Shown here: positions 27,064-37,921 of the stretch, in pieces
Layout of the letters: every line of letters begins with the position of its first letter
How positions within the stretch are numbered: position 1 is the stretch's first letter
Origin: Thermaceae bacterium
GTDB lineage: Bacteria > Deinococcota > Deinococci > Deinococcales > Marinithermaceae
NCBI GenBank assembly: GCA_026987375.1
Contig: JALSMT010000015.1
Span: 1-64,000, forward strand
Direction of reading: 5' to 3'
Length of the DNA: 64,000 nucleotides
The notes under the pieces: model-generated
Seen by the model: the letters and a program-made list of their open reading frames with translations, nothing else
Told to the model about the DNA's origin: nothing
Databases searched by the model: none
Translations under genes and position numbers: made by a program

Positions 27064-29748
27064 ATGACGACCGCCGAGATTCGCGAAAAATACCTGAGCT
27101 TCTTCGAGGAGAAGGGCCACCTGCGCCTGCCCTCGTTCAGCCTGATACCCGAAGACGACCCGACCCTTCTCTTTACCGTCGCCGGCATGGCTCCGCTGAA
27201 GCCCTACTTTATGGGCGCCAAGCCGGTTTTTCCCGGACACCAGGGGGAACACCGCCGCGTGGTCACCTGTCAGAAGTGCCTGCGCGTCGGCGACATCGAA
27301 AACGTAGGCCGCACGGCGCGCCACAATACCTTTTTCGAGATGCTGGGCAACTTCTCTTTCGGCGACTACTTCAAAAAAGAAGCCATCGCCTGGGCCTGGG
27401 AGTTCGTCACAGATTCCCGCTGGCTGGGCCTCGAGCCCGAGAGGCTTTACGTGACCGTCTACAAAGACGACGACGAAGCCTACGCCATCTGGCGCGACGA
27501 GGTGGGCGTGCCGGAAGAGCGCATCAGCCGCTGGGACGAAGACGAGAATTTCTGGCCCGCCAACGCCATCAGCCAGGGCCCCAACGGCCCCAGCGGTCCC
27601 TGTAGCGAGATCTTCTACGATCGCGGCCCTGGTTTTGGCAGTCCCGACGAGAGCGGTCCCAACACCGGCTCGGGCGACCGCTTCGTGGAGATTTGGAACC
27701 TGGTCTTTACGCAGTTCAACCGTTCCGGCCCCATCCCCGGCGAGGGTATTTTGCAACCGCTTCCGCAAAAGAATATCGACACCGGCATGGGCCTCTACCG
27801 CGTAGCGGCGATACTGCAGGACGCGGCGGACTTTTACGATACCGATACGTTCAGACCCTTGATTGACGAAGTGGCCAAGATTAGCGGCGTCGCCTATCAG
27901 GGCGCCGTCAGCGTCAGCCACCGCGTCATAGCCGACCACGTGCGCGCGGTGGTGGCGGCCTTGTCCGACGGCGCCGCTTTTTCCAACACCGGCCGCGGAT
28001 ATGTGGTGCGGCGACTGCTCAGGCGGGCGCTGCGTCACGGCTACCTGCTGGGAGTCAGGGAACCCTTCATATACCGGCTGGTGACGTTGGTGGCCGATTT
28101 GCTGAGCGACTTTTACCCGGAAATGCGCCAGCGCCAGGAAGAGGTTACCGCGGCGGTGCGGGCGGAAGAAGCGCGTTTTCTGGAGACGCTCGAGGCCGGC
28201 ATTCGCCGCCTGGAAGCGCTGCTGGCGGGTCTCAAAGAGGGGGCCGTTCTTTCCGGCGAAGACGCCTTCCGCCTGCACGATACCTATGGTTTTCCGCTGG
28301 ATCTTACCGAGGAAATAGCCGCGGAGCGCGGCGTAAAAGTAGACCGTCAAGGCTTTGAGGAAGCGATGCGGCGGCAGGTGGAAAGAGCGCGGGCCGCCAG
28401 CGCCTTCAGCGGCGACGTTTTTGCGGTTGGTTCTCCGGCGCTGGAGAGGGTTTTTGAGAACCACGGAGAGACCGAGTTCAGCGGCTATGAGCGCCTAGAA
28501 GACGAAGGCCAGGTACTGCTGATAATGCAAGGAGAAGACGAGCTCGAAGAGCTGCCTGCGGGCGGCTGGGGTCTGGTGGTTCTAGATCGCACCCCCTTCT
28601 ATGCCGAGGGGGGTGGGCAGGTAGGCGATAGCGGATACCTGGAGTGGCCCGGCGGTAGGGCTCGAGTCGAGACGACCAAAAAGAGCAAGCAGGGCCTACA
28701 CCTGCACCAGGTAACAGTCGAAGAAGGGACCTTGCTGGTCGGTAAAAACGTTCGCGCGGTAGTTGACCCGCGTCGTCGCTCCACCGAGAAAAATCACACC
28801 GCTACGCACCTCTTGCACGCCGCCCTGCGCGCGGTCTTGGGGGAACACGTTAGACAGGCGGGCAGCTTGGTTTCGCCTGAGCGCTTGCGATTCGATTTTA
28901 GCCACGGCGCACCCTTGAGCAAAGAAGAACTACGACGCGTGGAGTTGTTGGTAAACCGTTGGGTGCAGGCCGATTTCCCGGTCAACTGGACTTATATGCC
29001 GCTGGACGAGGCTAGAAAGATGGGGGCGATGGCGCTGTTCGGCGAGAAGTACGGGCAGAGGGTCAGAGTCGTCAGCGTGGCAGGCAGCCCCGACGTCAGC
29101 GGGATTCTAGATACCGAGGTGCGTTCGCTTGAGCTATGCGGCGGCTGCCACGTACGTCGCACCGGCGAGATCGGGTATTTCGTAATCGTCTCCGAAGAAG
29201 CGGTCTCTGCGGGCGTGCGACGCCTGGAGGCTCTGAGCGGCGAGGCGGCGGTGCGCTTCGCGCGTCAGACGCTGGATCGTGAAAGCGAACTAGCGCGCGA
29301 GCTGGGCGCCTCTCCCGAAGAGATGCCGCAGCGCTTGGCCAAGTTGCAGCAGGAGATCAAGAACCTCAAGCGCGAACAGGAAAAGCTGAGCGCCCAGCTG
29401 GCGCGCGCTCAGCTGAACGGTTCGGCTACTGCGCGCATCAAGGAGTCCGGAGGGTGGCGCTACGTTGCCGCTGAGCTCGCGGGCTTAGACGCCGCCGCTC
29501 TGCGGCGGGCGGCCGACGAGCTCTTGGAAAATAACAAAGCCGACCTCGTCGTGGTAGGAGCGGACGGAGCCTTGATAGTCAAGGTCAGCAAGGAGGCGGT
29601 TTCGAAAGGCCTCGCCGCCGGCCAGCTGATTCGCAAGCTGGCGGAGCGCGCCGGCGGGCGCGGCGGCGGCAAACCGCAGCTGGCCCAGGGCGGCGGCTTC
29701 GACGTCACTGCGGCGATAGCCGCGCTGGACGAAGTGCTGGCCGGCTGA
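27064..29748 (+). CDS. alaS: alanyl-tRNA synthetase
   Basis: 894 aa class II synthetase charging tRNA-Ala. The catalytic domain begins MTTAEIREKYLSFFEEKGH, and motif 2 residues are in RVGDIENVGRTARHNTFFEMLGNFSFGDYFK. The editing domain has the zinc ligands HTATHLLH (about 578-585) and CGGCH. The C-terminal coiled coil and DHHA1 domain end in GGGKPQLAQGGG. ATG at 27064 is used rather than the TTG 3 nt upstream. A rho-independent terminator follows. The cognate tRNA-Ala(CGC) is also in this window. Confidence 0.97.
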   Translation: MTTAEIREKYLSFFEEKGHLRLPSFSLIPEDDPTLLFTVAGMAPLKPYFMGAKPVFPGHQGEHRRVVTCQKCLRVGDIENVGRTARHNTFFEMLGNFSFGDYFKKEAIAWAWEFVTDSRWLGLEPERLYVTVYKDDDEAYAIWRDEVGVPEERISRWDEDENFWPANAISQGPNGPSGPCSEIFYDRGPGFGSPDESGPNTGSGDRFVEIWNLVFTQFNRSGPIPGEGILQPLPQKNIDTGMGLYRVAAILQDAADFYDTDTFRPLIDEVAKISGVAYQGAVSVSHRVIADHVRAVVAALSDGAAFSNTGRGYVVRRLLRRALRHGYLLGVREPFIYRLVTLVADLLSDFYPEMRQRQEEVTAAVRAEEARFLETLEAGIRRLEALLAGLKEGAVLSGEDAFRLHDTYGFPLDLTEEIAAERGVKVDRQGFEEAMRRQVERARAASAFSGDVFAVGSPALERVFENHGETEFSGYERLEDEGQVLLIMQGEDELEELPAGGWGLVVLDRTPFYAEGGGQVGDSGYLEWPGGRARVETTKKSKQGLHLHQVTVEEGTLLVGKNVRAVVDPRRRSTEKNHTATHLLHAALRAVLGEHVRQAGSLVSPERLRFDFSHGAPLSKEELRRVELLVNRWVQADFPVNWTYMPLDEARKMGAMALFGEKYGQRVRVVSVAGSPDVSGILDTEVRSLELCGGCHVRRTGEIGYFVIVSEEAVSAGVRRLEALSGEAAVRFARQTLDRESELARELGASPEEMPQRLAKLQQEIKNLKREQEKLSAQLARAQLNGSATARIKESGGWRYVAAELAGLDAAALRRAADELLENNKADLVVVGADGALIVKVSKEAVSKGLAAGQLIRKLAERAGGRGGGKPQLAQGGGFDVTAAIAALDEVLAG

Positions 29749-29762
29749 AGGCTTCTCGCTAA

Positions 29763-29795
29763 CGAAAAGAGCCCGGCTTTGCCGGGCTCTTTTCG
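29763..29795 (+). terminator. rho-independent terminator of alaS
   Basis: A 15 bp perfect stem, CGAAAAGAGCCCGGC (29763-29777) with its complement at 29781-29795, closes a TTT loop. The 3' arm carries a run of T. Confidence 0.85.
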
Positions 29796-29937
29796 GGAAA
29801 GGAGGTGGTGCTTATCTGCGCTAAATGGAGGAGCAATGCTATAAGGGGCTTCTGCTCCGTAACTCCACTCTAGCTTGTATATTCTTGCGTGAATACCCTC
29901 AAATGAGGGTATAACCTGCTTTTGATAGCATTGTCTC
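29796..29937 (+). other. structured spacer before ruvX
   Basis: 142 bp without a gene. It contains an exact 9 bp inverted repeat, CAATGCTAT (29834-29842) and ATAGCATTG (29925-29933), which could close a roughly 100 nt RNA. A smaller 7 bp hairpin TACCCTC-AAAT-GAGGGTA (29894-29911) lies inside, and strong AAAGGAGGTG and GGAGGAG sites stand before very short reading frames. TATAAC at 29910-29915 may be the ruvX -10. No known RNA family is recognised. Confidence 0.3.
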
Positions 29938-30342
29938 GTGAAGGTGTTGGGGCTTGACGTGGGAGACGTCCGTATCGGACTGGCGGTGGCCGAAGAGGAG
30001 CAGGGCTTTGCCTTTGGACGCGGCTGGCTCGTGCGCGAAGGCAACCAGCGCGATCAGGAGCGGATAGTCGCCTTGGCGCGTGAGGAGGGTGTGCAGAGAA
30101 TCGTGATCGGCCTGCCTTTGCACAGCGACGGCGGCGAGGGCAAGCAGGCCGTCAAGGTGCGCGCTTTCGCCAAGGAGCTGGAAAGGTCGGGGATACCCTT
30201 AGAGTTCGTCGACGAACGCTTTACCACATACCTTGCGGTCCAGCGTTTGGCACACCTGCCAAAAAGCAAGCGCGAAGAAAAGGGCAGACGCGACGAGGCG
30301 GCGGCCATAGCCATCCTGGAAACGTACCTGGGGCTAGGATGA
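29938..30342 (+). CDS. ruvX: RuvX/YqgF putative Holliday-junction resolvase-like nuclease
   Basis: 134 aa RNase H-fold protein of the YqgF family. The first catalytic Asp is in LGLDVGDVRIGLAV (Asp7), a conserved GLPLHSDG follows near 58-65, then VDERFTTYLA and RRDEAAAIAILETYL carry further acidic residues. Family members are implicated in pre-16S rRNA processing and were proposed as Holliday-junction resolvases. GTG start at 29938. It overlaps mltG by 4 nt. Confidence 0.9.
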   Translation: MKVLGLDVGDVRIGLAVAEEEQGFAFGRGWLVREGNQRDQERIVALAREEGVQRIVIGLPLHSDGGEGKQAVKVRAFAKELERSGIPLEFVDERFTTYLAVQRLAHLPKSKREEKGRRDEAAAIAILETYLGLG

Positions 30343-31376
30343 GCGGCAAGCTCAACGAGAAAAAGCGCGAGCCTTCCTCACGACGGCGCTGCTGGTTTTT
30401 TCTGGCGGCCTCATTTCTTCTCCTGACGGTGGGCGCGGCCGCTTGGATTTCGTGGTTGCTAGGGCCCACGGGCGCAAGCGCCATCGTCGAGATACCCAAG
30501 GGCGCGGGGGCGCGTACGGTGGGGCGAATACTGCAAAATAGCGGACTGCTGCGTTCGGCCTCCGCCTTCGCGGCTTACGCCCGTTGGCGCGGCCTCTCGT
30601 CTAAGATTCACAGCGGCTACTACAAATTGGACGGCGAGGGCGTCCCCGCGCTGCTAGACGATCTAGCCGGCGGCAAGGCGCCGGTCATGATCAGGCTGCT
30701 TTTCCCTGAGGGCTGGCGGGCGGTCGATTACGCCAAGCGCCTCAATGAGGCGGGTTTTGACGGTGCCGGCTTTTTGCGAATCGTAGAACACCCCCCTGCC
30801 GAATGGACGCCGCCATACGTTGCGGGGCCTTCGCTCGAAGGCTACCTTTTCCCGGATACCTACGATCTGCCCAAGGGCGCCAGCCCCGAGGTGATCGTTG
30901 CGGTGATGCTGCGTCGTTTCGCCAGGGAGGTTACGCCTAAGCGTGAAGAGGCCGCCAGGAAGTTGAAACTGACCGTCCACGAGTGGGTGACTCTGGCGTC
31001 GCTGGTACAGGCCGAGGCCGGATCGGAACAGGAGATGCCCTGGATAGCGGGCGTTTTCCTCAACCGCCTGGACGCCGGGATGATGCTGCAGTCCGACCCT
31101 ACCGTCGCCTATGCGTTGGGTAAAAAACCGCAGGAGCTCGATCGCCGCGCGGGCGACTTTGACGTAGACGCGCCCTATAATACTTACAAAAAACCTGGGT
31201 TGCCGCCGGGGCCCATCTGCAACCCCGGCGCCGCCGCCCTGCTGGCTGTTTTGCACGCCGAGCGCCTCGGCAAGAACGGTCTGCCTTATTTCTATTTCTT
31301 TCACGCCGGCGGCAAGCTCTACCTCAGCAGTACTTTTAGCGAACACCTGCGCAAGCTCAACAAACACTTCTACTAA
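30339..31376 (+). CDS. mltG: endolytic murein transglycosylase MltG
   Basis: 345 aa YceG/MltG protein that cuts nascent peptidoglycan strands at the membrane. A basic N-terminus precedes one transmembrane helix (about 19-41). The LysM-like segment has PKGAGARTVGRILQNSGLL. The catalytic domain has EGYLFPDTY, ASLVQAEAG with the likely catalytic Glu226, LQSDPTVAYALG and YNTYKKPGLPPGPICNPG. The ATG overlaps the ruvX stop (ATGA); ruvX-mltG adjacency is common in bacteria. Its end overlaps the convergent VOC gene by 4 nt. Confidence 0.93.
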   Translation: MSGKLNEKKREPSSRRRCWFFLAASFLLLTVGAAAWISWLLGPTGASAIVEIPKGAGARTVGRILQNSGLLRSASAFAAYARWRGLSSKIHSGYYKLDGEGVPALLDDLAGGKAPVMIRLLFPEGWRAVDYAKRLNEAGFDGAGFLRIVEHPPAEWTPPYVAGPSLEGYLFPDTYDLPKGASPEVIVAVMLRRFAREVTPKREEAARKLKLTVHEWVTLASLVQAEAGSEQEMPWIAGVFLNRLDAGMMLQSDPTVAYALGKKPQELDRRAGDFDVDAPYNTYKKPGLPPGPICNPGAAALLAVLHAERLGKNGLPYFYFFHAGGKLYLSSTFSEHLRKLNKHFY

Positions 31377-31981
31377 TGTAGCTCCTGTAATAGCACCGCC
31401 AGTCCGCCGGGGGAGCGATAAGCGGCGATCCTCCCCCAGGACAGTTGGCGCGCTTGCGCTGGGGAGACCTCGAACTCGCGCAGCCTTTCGACCTCCGCGG
31501 CAGCGTCGGCGACCGGCAATACCAGCATGGCCGGGGTATCAAGATCAGGAGTGAAAGACAAGATGATTCGCCCGCCCCGTTCGTCTTGCAACTCCGCCCA
31601 CTGCGTGGGCGCGTCGAGAAAAACCTCGCTTAGTTTTAGCTGACGAGTATACCATTCTATGCTGGAGTGCAGGTCTACCACCGGATATAGGGGTTTGGGT
31701 GGCTGCGCTTGTCCTTTAGTGGTGAGGTCTGCAGCGGGCGCTTCATAAAAGAGCGGGTTGCCTTCCAAATCCACCCTGGGGCCCATACCGCTGAATACCG
31801 CCGTTAGTTCGGTGCCCGCGCCCCTCACTAGCGACAAGTGGGGTCCACAACAGGGTACCAGCAGGGCGCGGTTTTCTTCCATTTCGGCCAGCGCCAGGCC
31901 CAACAACTGAAAGAAGCCGATGTCTTCGTCGAGGTTGGTCGTGGTGAGCCGCGCTCCTTGCAGGACCATCCATCCAATCAT
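31373..31981 (-). CDS. VOC (glyoxalase/dioxygenase fold) protein
   Basis: About 202 aa protein with two vicinal-oxygen-chelate modules. The first has LTTTNLDEDIGFFQLLGL (near 12-29). The second has YPVVDLHSSIEWYTRQL (about 99-115) and ends WGRIAAYRSPGGLAVLLQE, the typical last strand. Metal ligands are not clear, so an enzymatic role is uncertain. Start may be ATG 31981 or ATG 31969; the second fits the domain better and avoids the hairpin covering 31981. It is downstream of the TRAP permease on the same strand. Confidence 0.7.
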   Translation of the reverse strand: MIGWMVLQGARLTTTNLDEDIGFFQLLGLALAEMEENRALLVPCCGPHLSLVRGAGTELTAVFSGMGPRVDLEGNPLFYEAPAADLTTKGQAQPPKPLYPVVDLHSSIEWYTRQLKLSEVFLDAPTQWAELQDERGGRIILSFTPDLDTPAMLVLPVADAAAEVERLREFEVSPAQARQLSWGRIAAYRSPGGLAVLLQELH

Positions 31982-32015
31982 AGAACAGACCGGAGGTTTT
32001 CCCCGGCCTGTTCTA
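31981..32015 (-). terminator. hairpin after the TRAP permease gene
   Basis: TAGAACAG (31981-31988) pairs with CTGTTCTA, and after one mismatch CCGG pairs with CCGG. It sits between the TRAP stop and the VOC gene, and probably stops or attenuates transcription reaching the VOC gene. Confidence 0.55.
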
Positions 32016-32032
32016 TGAACGTCTAAAAACGA

Positions 32033-34465
<2,433 letters not shown>

Positions 34466-34497
34466 GACTACCCCCTTTCGTTCTTTTATAAGTTTAT

Positions 34498-34531
34498 AAG
34501 ATTATCCCGGCCTGGTGGCCGGGATAATCTT
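34498..34531 (-). terminator. hairpin between TAXI binding protein and permease genes
   Basis: A perfect 15 bp stem (34498-34512 with 34517-34531) contains ATCCCGGCC and closes a 4 nt loop. AT-rich sequence follows on the minus strand. It probably allows excess binding-protein mRNA over the permease, as in the pstS-pstC case. Confidence 0.75.
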
Positions 34532-34557
34532 GATAGAACATACAGCCTGCGGTTAGA

Positions 34558-35547
34558 TTATTTGACCGGCTGGGCAAGCTTGGGTATGGATACGCCGATC
34601 TCCTTGAAGAATTTGGCGGCGCCCGGGTGCAGCGGAATGGTCATACCGTTTAGGGCCTTCTGCGGCGAGAAGAAAGTGCCCAGAGCCGGGTGGATGCTGG
34701 AGAACTCCTTTACCTTGTCCTGGAAGAGGAGCTTGGCGATCTTGTAGACGACGTCTTCCGGAACGTCCTGACGGACTACGAAGGTAGCCATAACGCCGAT
34801 GGTGGCGACCGAAAGGCCCTGGCCCTTGTAGGTGTTGGGCGGGATGATGATCTGGGTGTAGTAGGGGTACTTACTGGTCAGCTTGCTGATGATGCTGAGC
34901 GGCAGTTCTACGAAGTGGGCCTTGGCGATCTCCGTGGCCTGCTGCATGGCGGCGGACTTGGCGCCCACGACGTAGAACATCGCGTCGATCTTGCCGTCTT
35001 GCAGGAGTTCTATAGCCTGTCCGGGTTTGCCGTGAACAGCCTGCGCCAGGTCGTTGAAGCTCATACCGGCGACTTCGAATACGCGTTTGGTGGTCTGCTC
35101 GACGCCGGAGCCGATGTCGCCGACGTAGACCTTCTTGCCCTTGAGGTCGGCGAGGGTCTTGATTCCCGAGTCGGGACCGGCGAGGATGTGCAAGAACTCG
35201 GGGTAAAGGGTGGCGATGCCGCGGATGGACTTGATGGGGTTGTTCTTGAAGGTTTCGGTCAGGCCGTTGTAGGCGAAGTAGATGACGTCGTTCTGGGCCA
35301 GAGCCGCCTGCAGCTGCCCCTTGTCGATAGCCTTGACGTTGTAGGCCGAACCGCCGGTGGAGCGGGCGTTGGCGCGAATGCCCTGGCTGCCAAGGTTCTC
35401 GTTGATAAGCTTGGCTATACCGCTAGCTACCGGGTAGTAAACGCCAGTCATCGAGCCGGAACCAATGGTGATAAAGGTTTTGGCCGACGCGCCGAGGCTC
35501 AAGGCGAGCCCTAACAGTACTGCTAGAATAATGCTGCTCTTTTTCAT
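34558..35547 (-). CDS. TAXI-family TRAP substrate-binding protein (copy 2)
   Basis: 329 aa exported binding protein. Signal peptide 1-22 (LAVLLGLALSLGASA), then the TAXI-family start KTFITIGSGSMTGVYYPVASGIAKLI, and later GKKVYVGDIGSGVEQTTKRV and the C-terminal HPGAAKFFKE. GGAGGTAGC precedes the ATG. It is a clear paralogue of the protein encoded immediately upstream and is separated from the fused permease by a hairpin. It should deliver solute to that permease. Confidence 0.92.
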   Translation of the reverse strand: MKKSSIILAVLLGLALSLGASAKTFITIGSGSMTGVYYPVASGIAKLINENLGSQGIRANARSTGGSAYNVKAIDKGQLQAALAQNDVIYFAYNGLTETFKNNPIKSIRGIATLYPEFLHILAGPDSGIKTLADLKGKKVYVGDIGSGVEQTTKRVFEVAGMSFNDLAQAVHGKPGQAIELLQDGKIDAMFYVVGAKSAAMQQATEIAKAHFVELPLSIISKLTSKYPYYTQIIIPPNTYKGQGLSVATIGVMATFVVRQDVPEDVVYKIAKLLFQDKVKEFSSIHPALGTFFSPQKALNGMTIPLHPGAAKFFKEIGVSIPKLAQPVK

Positions 35548-35685
35548 GCTGCTACCTCCTTTTGTTGATAGACCTAAGCATTGCCGACTTCTACTTTAGC
35601 GCATCAGCATGAGGATAGTCAATGACAATGAACTGATTACAAGCGGATAATCCCTTGTTCAAGGCGCTTCTCTGAGGGGTATATT

Positions 35686-35717
35686 CATACACCCCCTAAG
35701 AACTTAGGGGGTGTATG
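35686..35717 (-). terminator. terminator-like hairpin after the first TAXI binding-protein gene
   Basis: CATACACCCCCTAAG (35686-35700) and its complement (35703-35717) form a 15 bp stem with a 2 nt centre. It sits just after the stop of the 35730-36719 gene on the minus strand. The remaining spacer to 35548 is AT-richer and should hold the promoter of the second binding-protein gene. Confidence 0.7.
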
Positions 35718-35729
35718 CGACGCCGGGCC

Positions 35730-36719
35730 CTAATCGATTGGTTTTGCGACGTTGGGGATGGGAATCCCTTTTTCCTTGAAGAATTTGGCGGCGCCCGGGT
35801 GCAGCGGGATGGGCATGCCGTCCAGAGCGCTCTTGACCGAGAAGTTTTCGGCTATCACAGGCTTTATGGATTTGAACTGCGCTAGCTTGCTCCCGAAGAT
35901 GAGGTTAGCCACCCGGTAGACTACGTCTGCGCTCAGGTCGGCCGAGGCCACCAGCGTTGCTTTGACGGCGACCGTCTGCACGGCCGAGCCCTGGCCGCGA
36001 TAGCTGCCGGCGGGAATCGAATAGCTGGCGTAGAAGGGGTACCTCTTCTTGAGGAAGGAGATCTTGGCGGCCTCGAGGGGCACGAAAACTATGTCGGCGT
36101 TTTCGGAGGCTTGCACGATGGCGCTCGAGCCCACGCCTAAGGTATAGAACAGCGCGTCTATCCGGCCATCCTGCAGTAACTGAACTGCGGTCTTGGGGCG
36201 ACCCCTGACCGCCTGACCCAGGTCGGCAAAGGTCATTTTATAAGCTTCCAGTATCTGCTTGGCGTTTTGCTCAGCCCCCGAGCCGACGTCGCCAACGTAG
36301 ACCTTTTTGCCTTTGAAATCGCTTACCGATGTTATGTTTGCGTCTTTGCGAGCCAGGATGTGTACGGTTTCCGGGTAGATGGTGGCTACGCCACGCAATT
36401 TGTAAGCGGGTTTGCCCAGGAACTTGAGGATGACCTTGCCGTTGAAAGCGTAGTAAGCGATGTCGTTCTGCGTCATCGCCATTTGCTGGTCGCCGGTCTG
36501 GATGGCGCCGGTATTGAATACCGAGCCGCCGGTAGAGACGGCGTTGGCCCGGATGTCTTTTAGATTAGAGTTGATGATCTCGGCTATGCCGACGGCTGTC
36601 GGGTAGTATGTGCCGGTGTACCCGCCGGAACCGATGGTGATGAAGGTTTTTGCGGCGGCCGCCCCAAAGGCTAGGAGCAACGTAGTGAGAAGCGCTAACA
36701 CGACGGTTTTATCTTTCAT
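35730..36719 (-). CDS. TAXI-family TRAP substrate-binding protein (copy 1)
   Basis: 329 aa exported binding protein. Signal peptide about 1-23, then KTFITIGSGGYTGTYYPTAVGIAEII, GKKVYVGDVGSGAEQNAKQI and HPGAAKFFKEKGIP. Same length and domain order as its neighbour, so the pair arose by tandem duplication. The ligand loops differ enough to suggest a different substrate or affinity. AGGAGGTCG precedes the ATG. Only one permease gene is nearby, so both proteins may feed it. Confidence 0.92.
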   Translation of the reverse strand: MKDKTVVLALLTTLLLAFGAAAAKTFITIGSGGYTGTYYPTAVGIAEIINSNLKDIRANAVSTGGSVFNTGAIQTGDQQMAMTQNDIAYYAFNGKVILKFLGKPAYKLRGVATIYPETVHILARKDANITSVSDFKGKKVYVGDVGSGAEQNAKQILEAYKMTFADLGQAVRGRPKTAVQLLQDGRIDALFYTLGVGSSAIVQASENADIVFVPLEAAKISFLKKRYPFYASYSIPAGSYRGQGSAVQTVAVKATLVASADLSADVVYRVANLIFGSKLAQFKSIKPVIAENFSVKSALDGMPIPLHPGAAKFFKEKGIPIPNVAKPID

Positions 36720-36888
36720 TTGCGACCTCCTCTTCCTCTATTGATCACATACTAACAGTAGCACCATTCGCCATGCCCGCGAGAGAGGCGCGCTCTGCCG
36801 AGCCTCTCTAGACTGGCAAGTACCCCTTCCATTTTCTGTTGGAATGTGCCAGATTGGTGGGTAACCTGTAGCTTCCGTGGAGGTAGCT

Positions 36889-37911
36889 ATGAACAGACAG
36901 CGAATCATAGACGCGATAGACCTGGCCAACAAAATCGTCCGGAGGCACCTAGACGTGCAGCCGGGCGAAAACGTTTTGATAGTCGCAGATCCCGAGACGG
37001 ACATGGAGATATACCTGGCGCTGGCGGGGGCGGTGCAGTCGCTCGGCGCCGAGTACACCGTTTCGCTGATGCCCACGCGCGGCAAAGAGCGCGCCACCTA
37101 CCTGACCAAACCGATAGAGAACGCACTGGAGGCCAGCGACGTTCTTATAGGCGTCACTAAGGCCTCCGGCGCTCCCACGTACGCGCGCAAGGTAGCCGAG
37201 CTGCTGGGAAAAAAGAAGCTGCGGGCGCTCTCCATGGTGATGCGCGAGCTAGATAATTACCTAAAGGGAGCGGCGACCGCCGATTACGAGGAGCTGGAAA
37301 ACCTAGGCCAGCGAGTGGCGCGGCTGTGGGCGAACGCCAGCGAGATTCGCATCCGTAGCGAGAGCGGCAGCGATTTTCGCGCCGGCGTCACCAAAGAACC
37401 GGTCATGGGCCATCCGGTGATAGTCGAGTGCGGCCTGGCGCGTGAACCCGGCCGTGAGGCCGCCTTTTCCGACGGCGAAGTTTCGCAGCGTCCCTTTGCG
37501 GGCAGTGCTGAGGGGAGGTTGGTCATAGACGGCCCGGTAGCAGGTTTGCGCGGCTTGGACCCTTTCGAGTTAGACGTTGAAGGGGGTAAGGTCACGCGGC
37601 TTTCCGGCGGCGGCAACAGAACCAGGCAGTTGGCGTCCGTTTTCTCGCGCATGTCCTGCGCCAAGCACATCGCCGAGATTGGCCTGGGTCTCAATCCCGA
37701 GGCGCTGCACAATGGCGACTTCGAGGAGGAGAAGAAGGGCCAAGGCAACGTGCACGTCGCCATAGGCGACGACAACTTCTACGGCGGCAGCCACGCTTGC
37801 GCCATCCACTGGGACATGGTTCTTTACGAAGCCACCGTCTGGCTAGACGACTTCGTCCTCTTCGACAAAGGTAAGCTGCAGCTCGAGAGGGTGCTGGAAG
37901 CCAGCGCTTGA
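36889..37911 (+). CDS. M29-like metallo-aminopeptidase / NicX-related protein
   Basis: 340 aa protein of the M29 aminopeptidase fold. The N-terminal Rossmann-like half has GENVLIVADPETD. The C-terminal half has the expected metal ligands: FSDGEVSQRPFAG, LGLNPEAL and HVAIGDDNFYGGSHACAIHWDMVL with two His and an Asp. The family includes thermophilic aminopeptidases and the ring-cleaving 2,5-dihydroxypyridine dioxygenase NicX; this sequence could be either. ATG at 36889 follows GGAGG by 5 nt. A CoA-transferase gene begins 10 nt after it, and the TAXI genes are divergent, so a small-molecule catabolic role is plausible. Confidence 0.75.
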   Translation: MNRQRIIDAIDLANKIVRRHLDVQPGENVLIVADPETDMEIYLALAGAVQSLGAEYTVSLMPTRGKERATYLTKPIENALEASDVLIGVTKASGAPTYARKVAELLGKKKLRALSMVMRELDNYLKGAATADYEELENLGQRVARLWANASEIRIRSESGSDFRAGVTKEPVMGHPVIVECGLAREPGREAAFSDGEVSQRPFAGSAEGRLVIDGPVAGLRGLDPFELDVEGGKVTRLSGGGNRTRQLASVFSRMSCAKHIAEIGLGLNPEALHNGDFEEEKKGQGNVHVAIGDDNFYGGSHACAIHWDMVLYEATVWLDDFVLFDKGKLQLERVLEASA

Positions 37912-37921
37912 GGGCGGTGCG

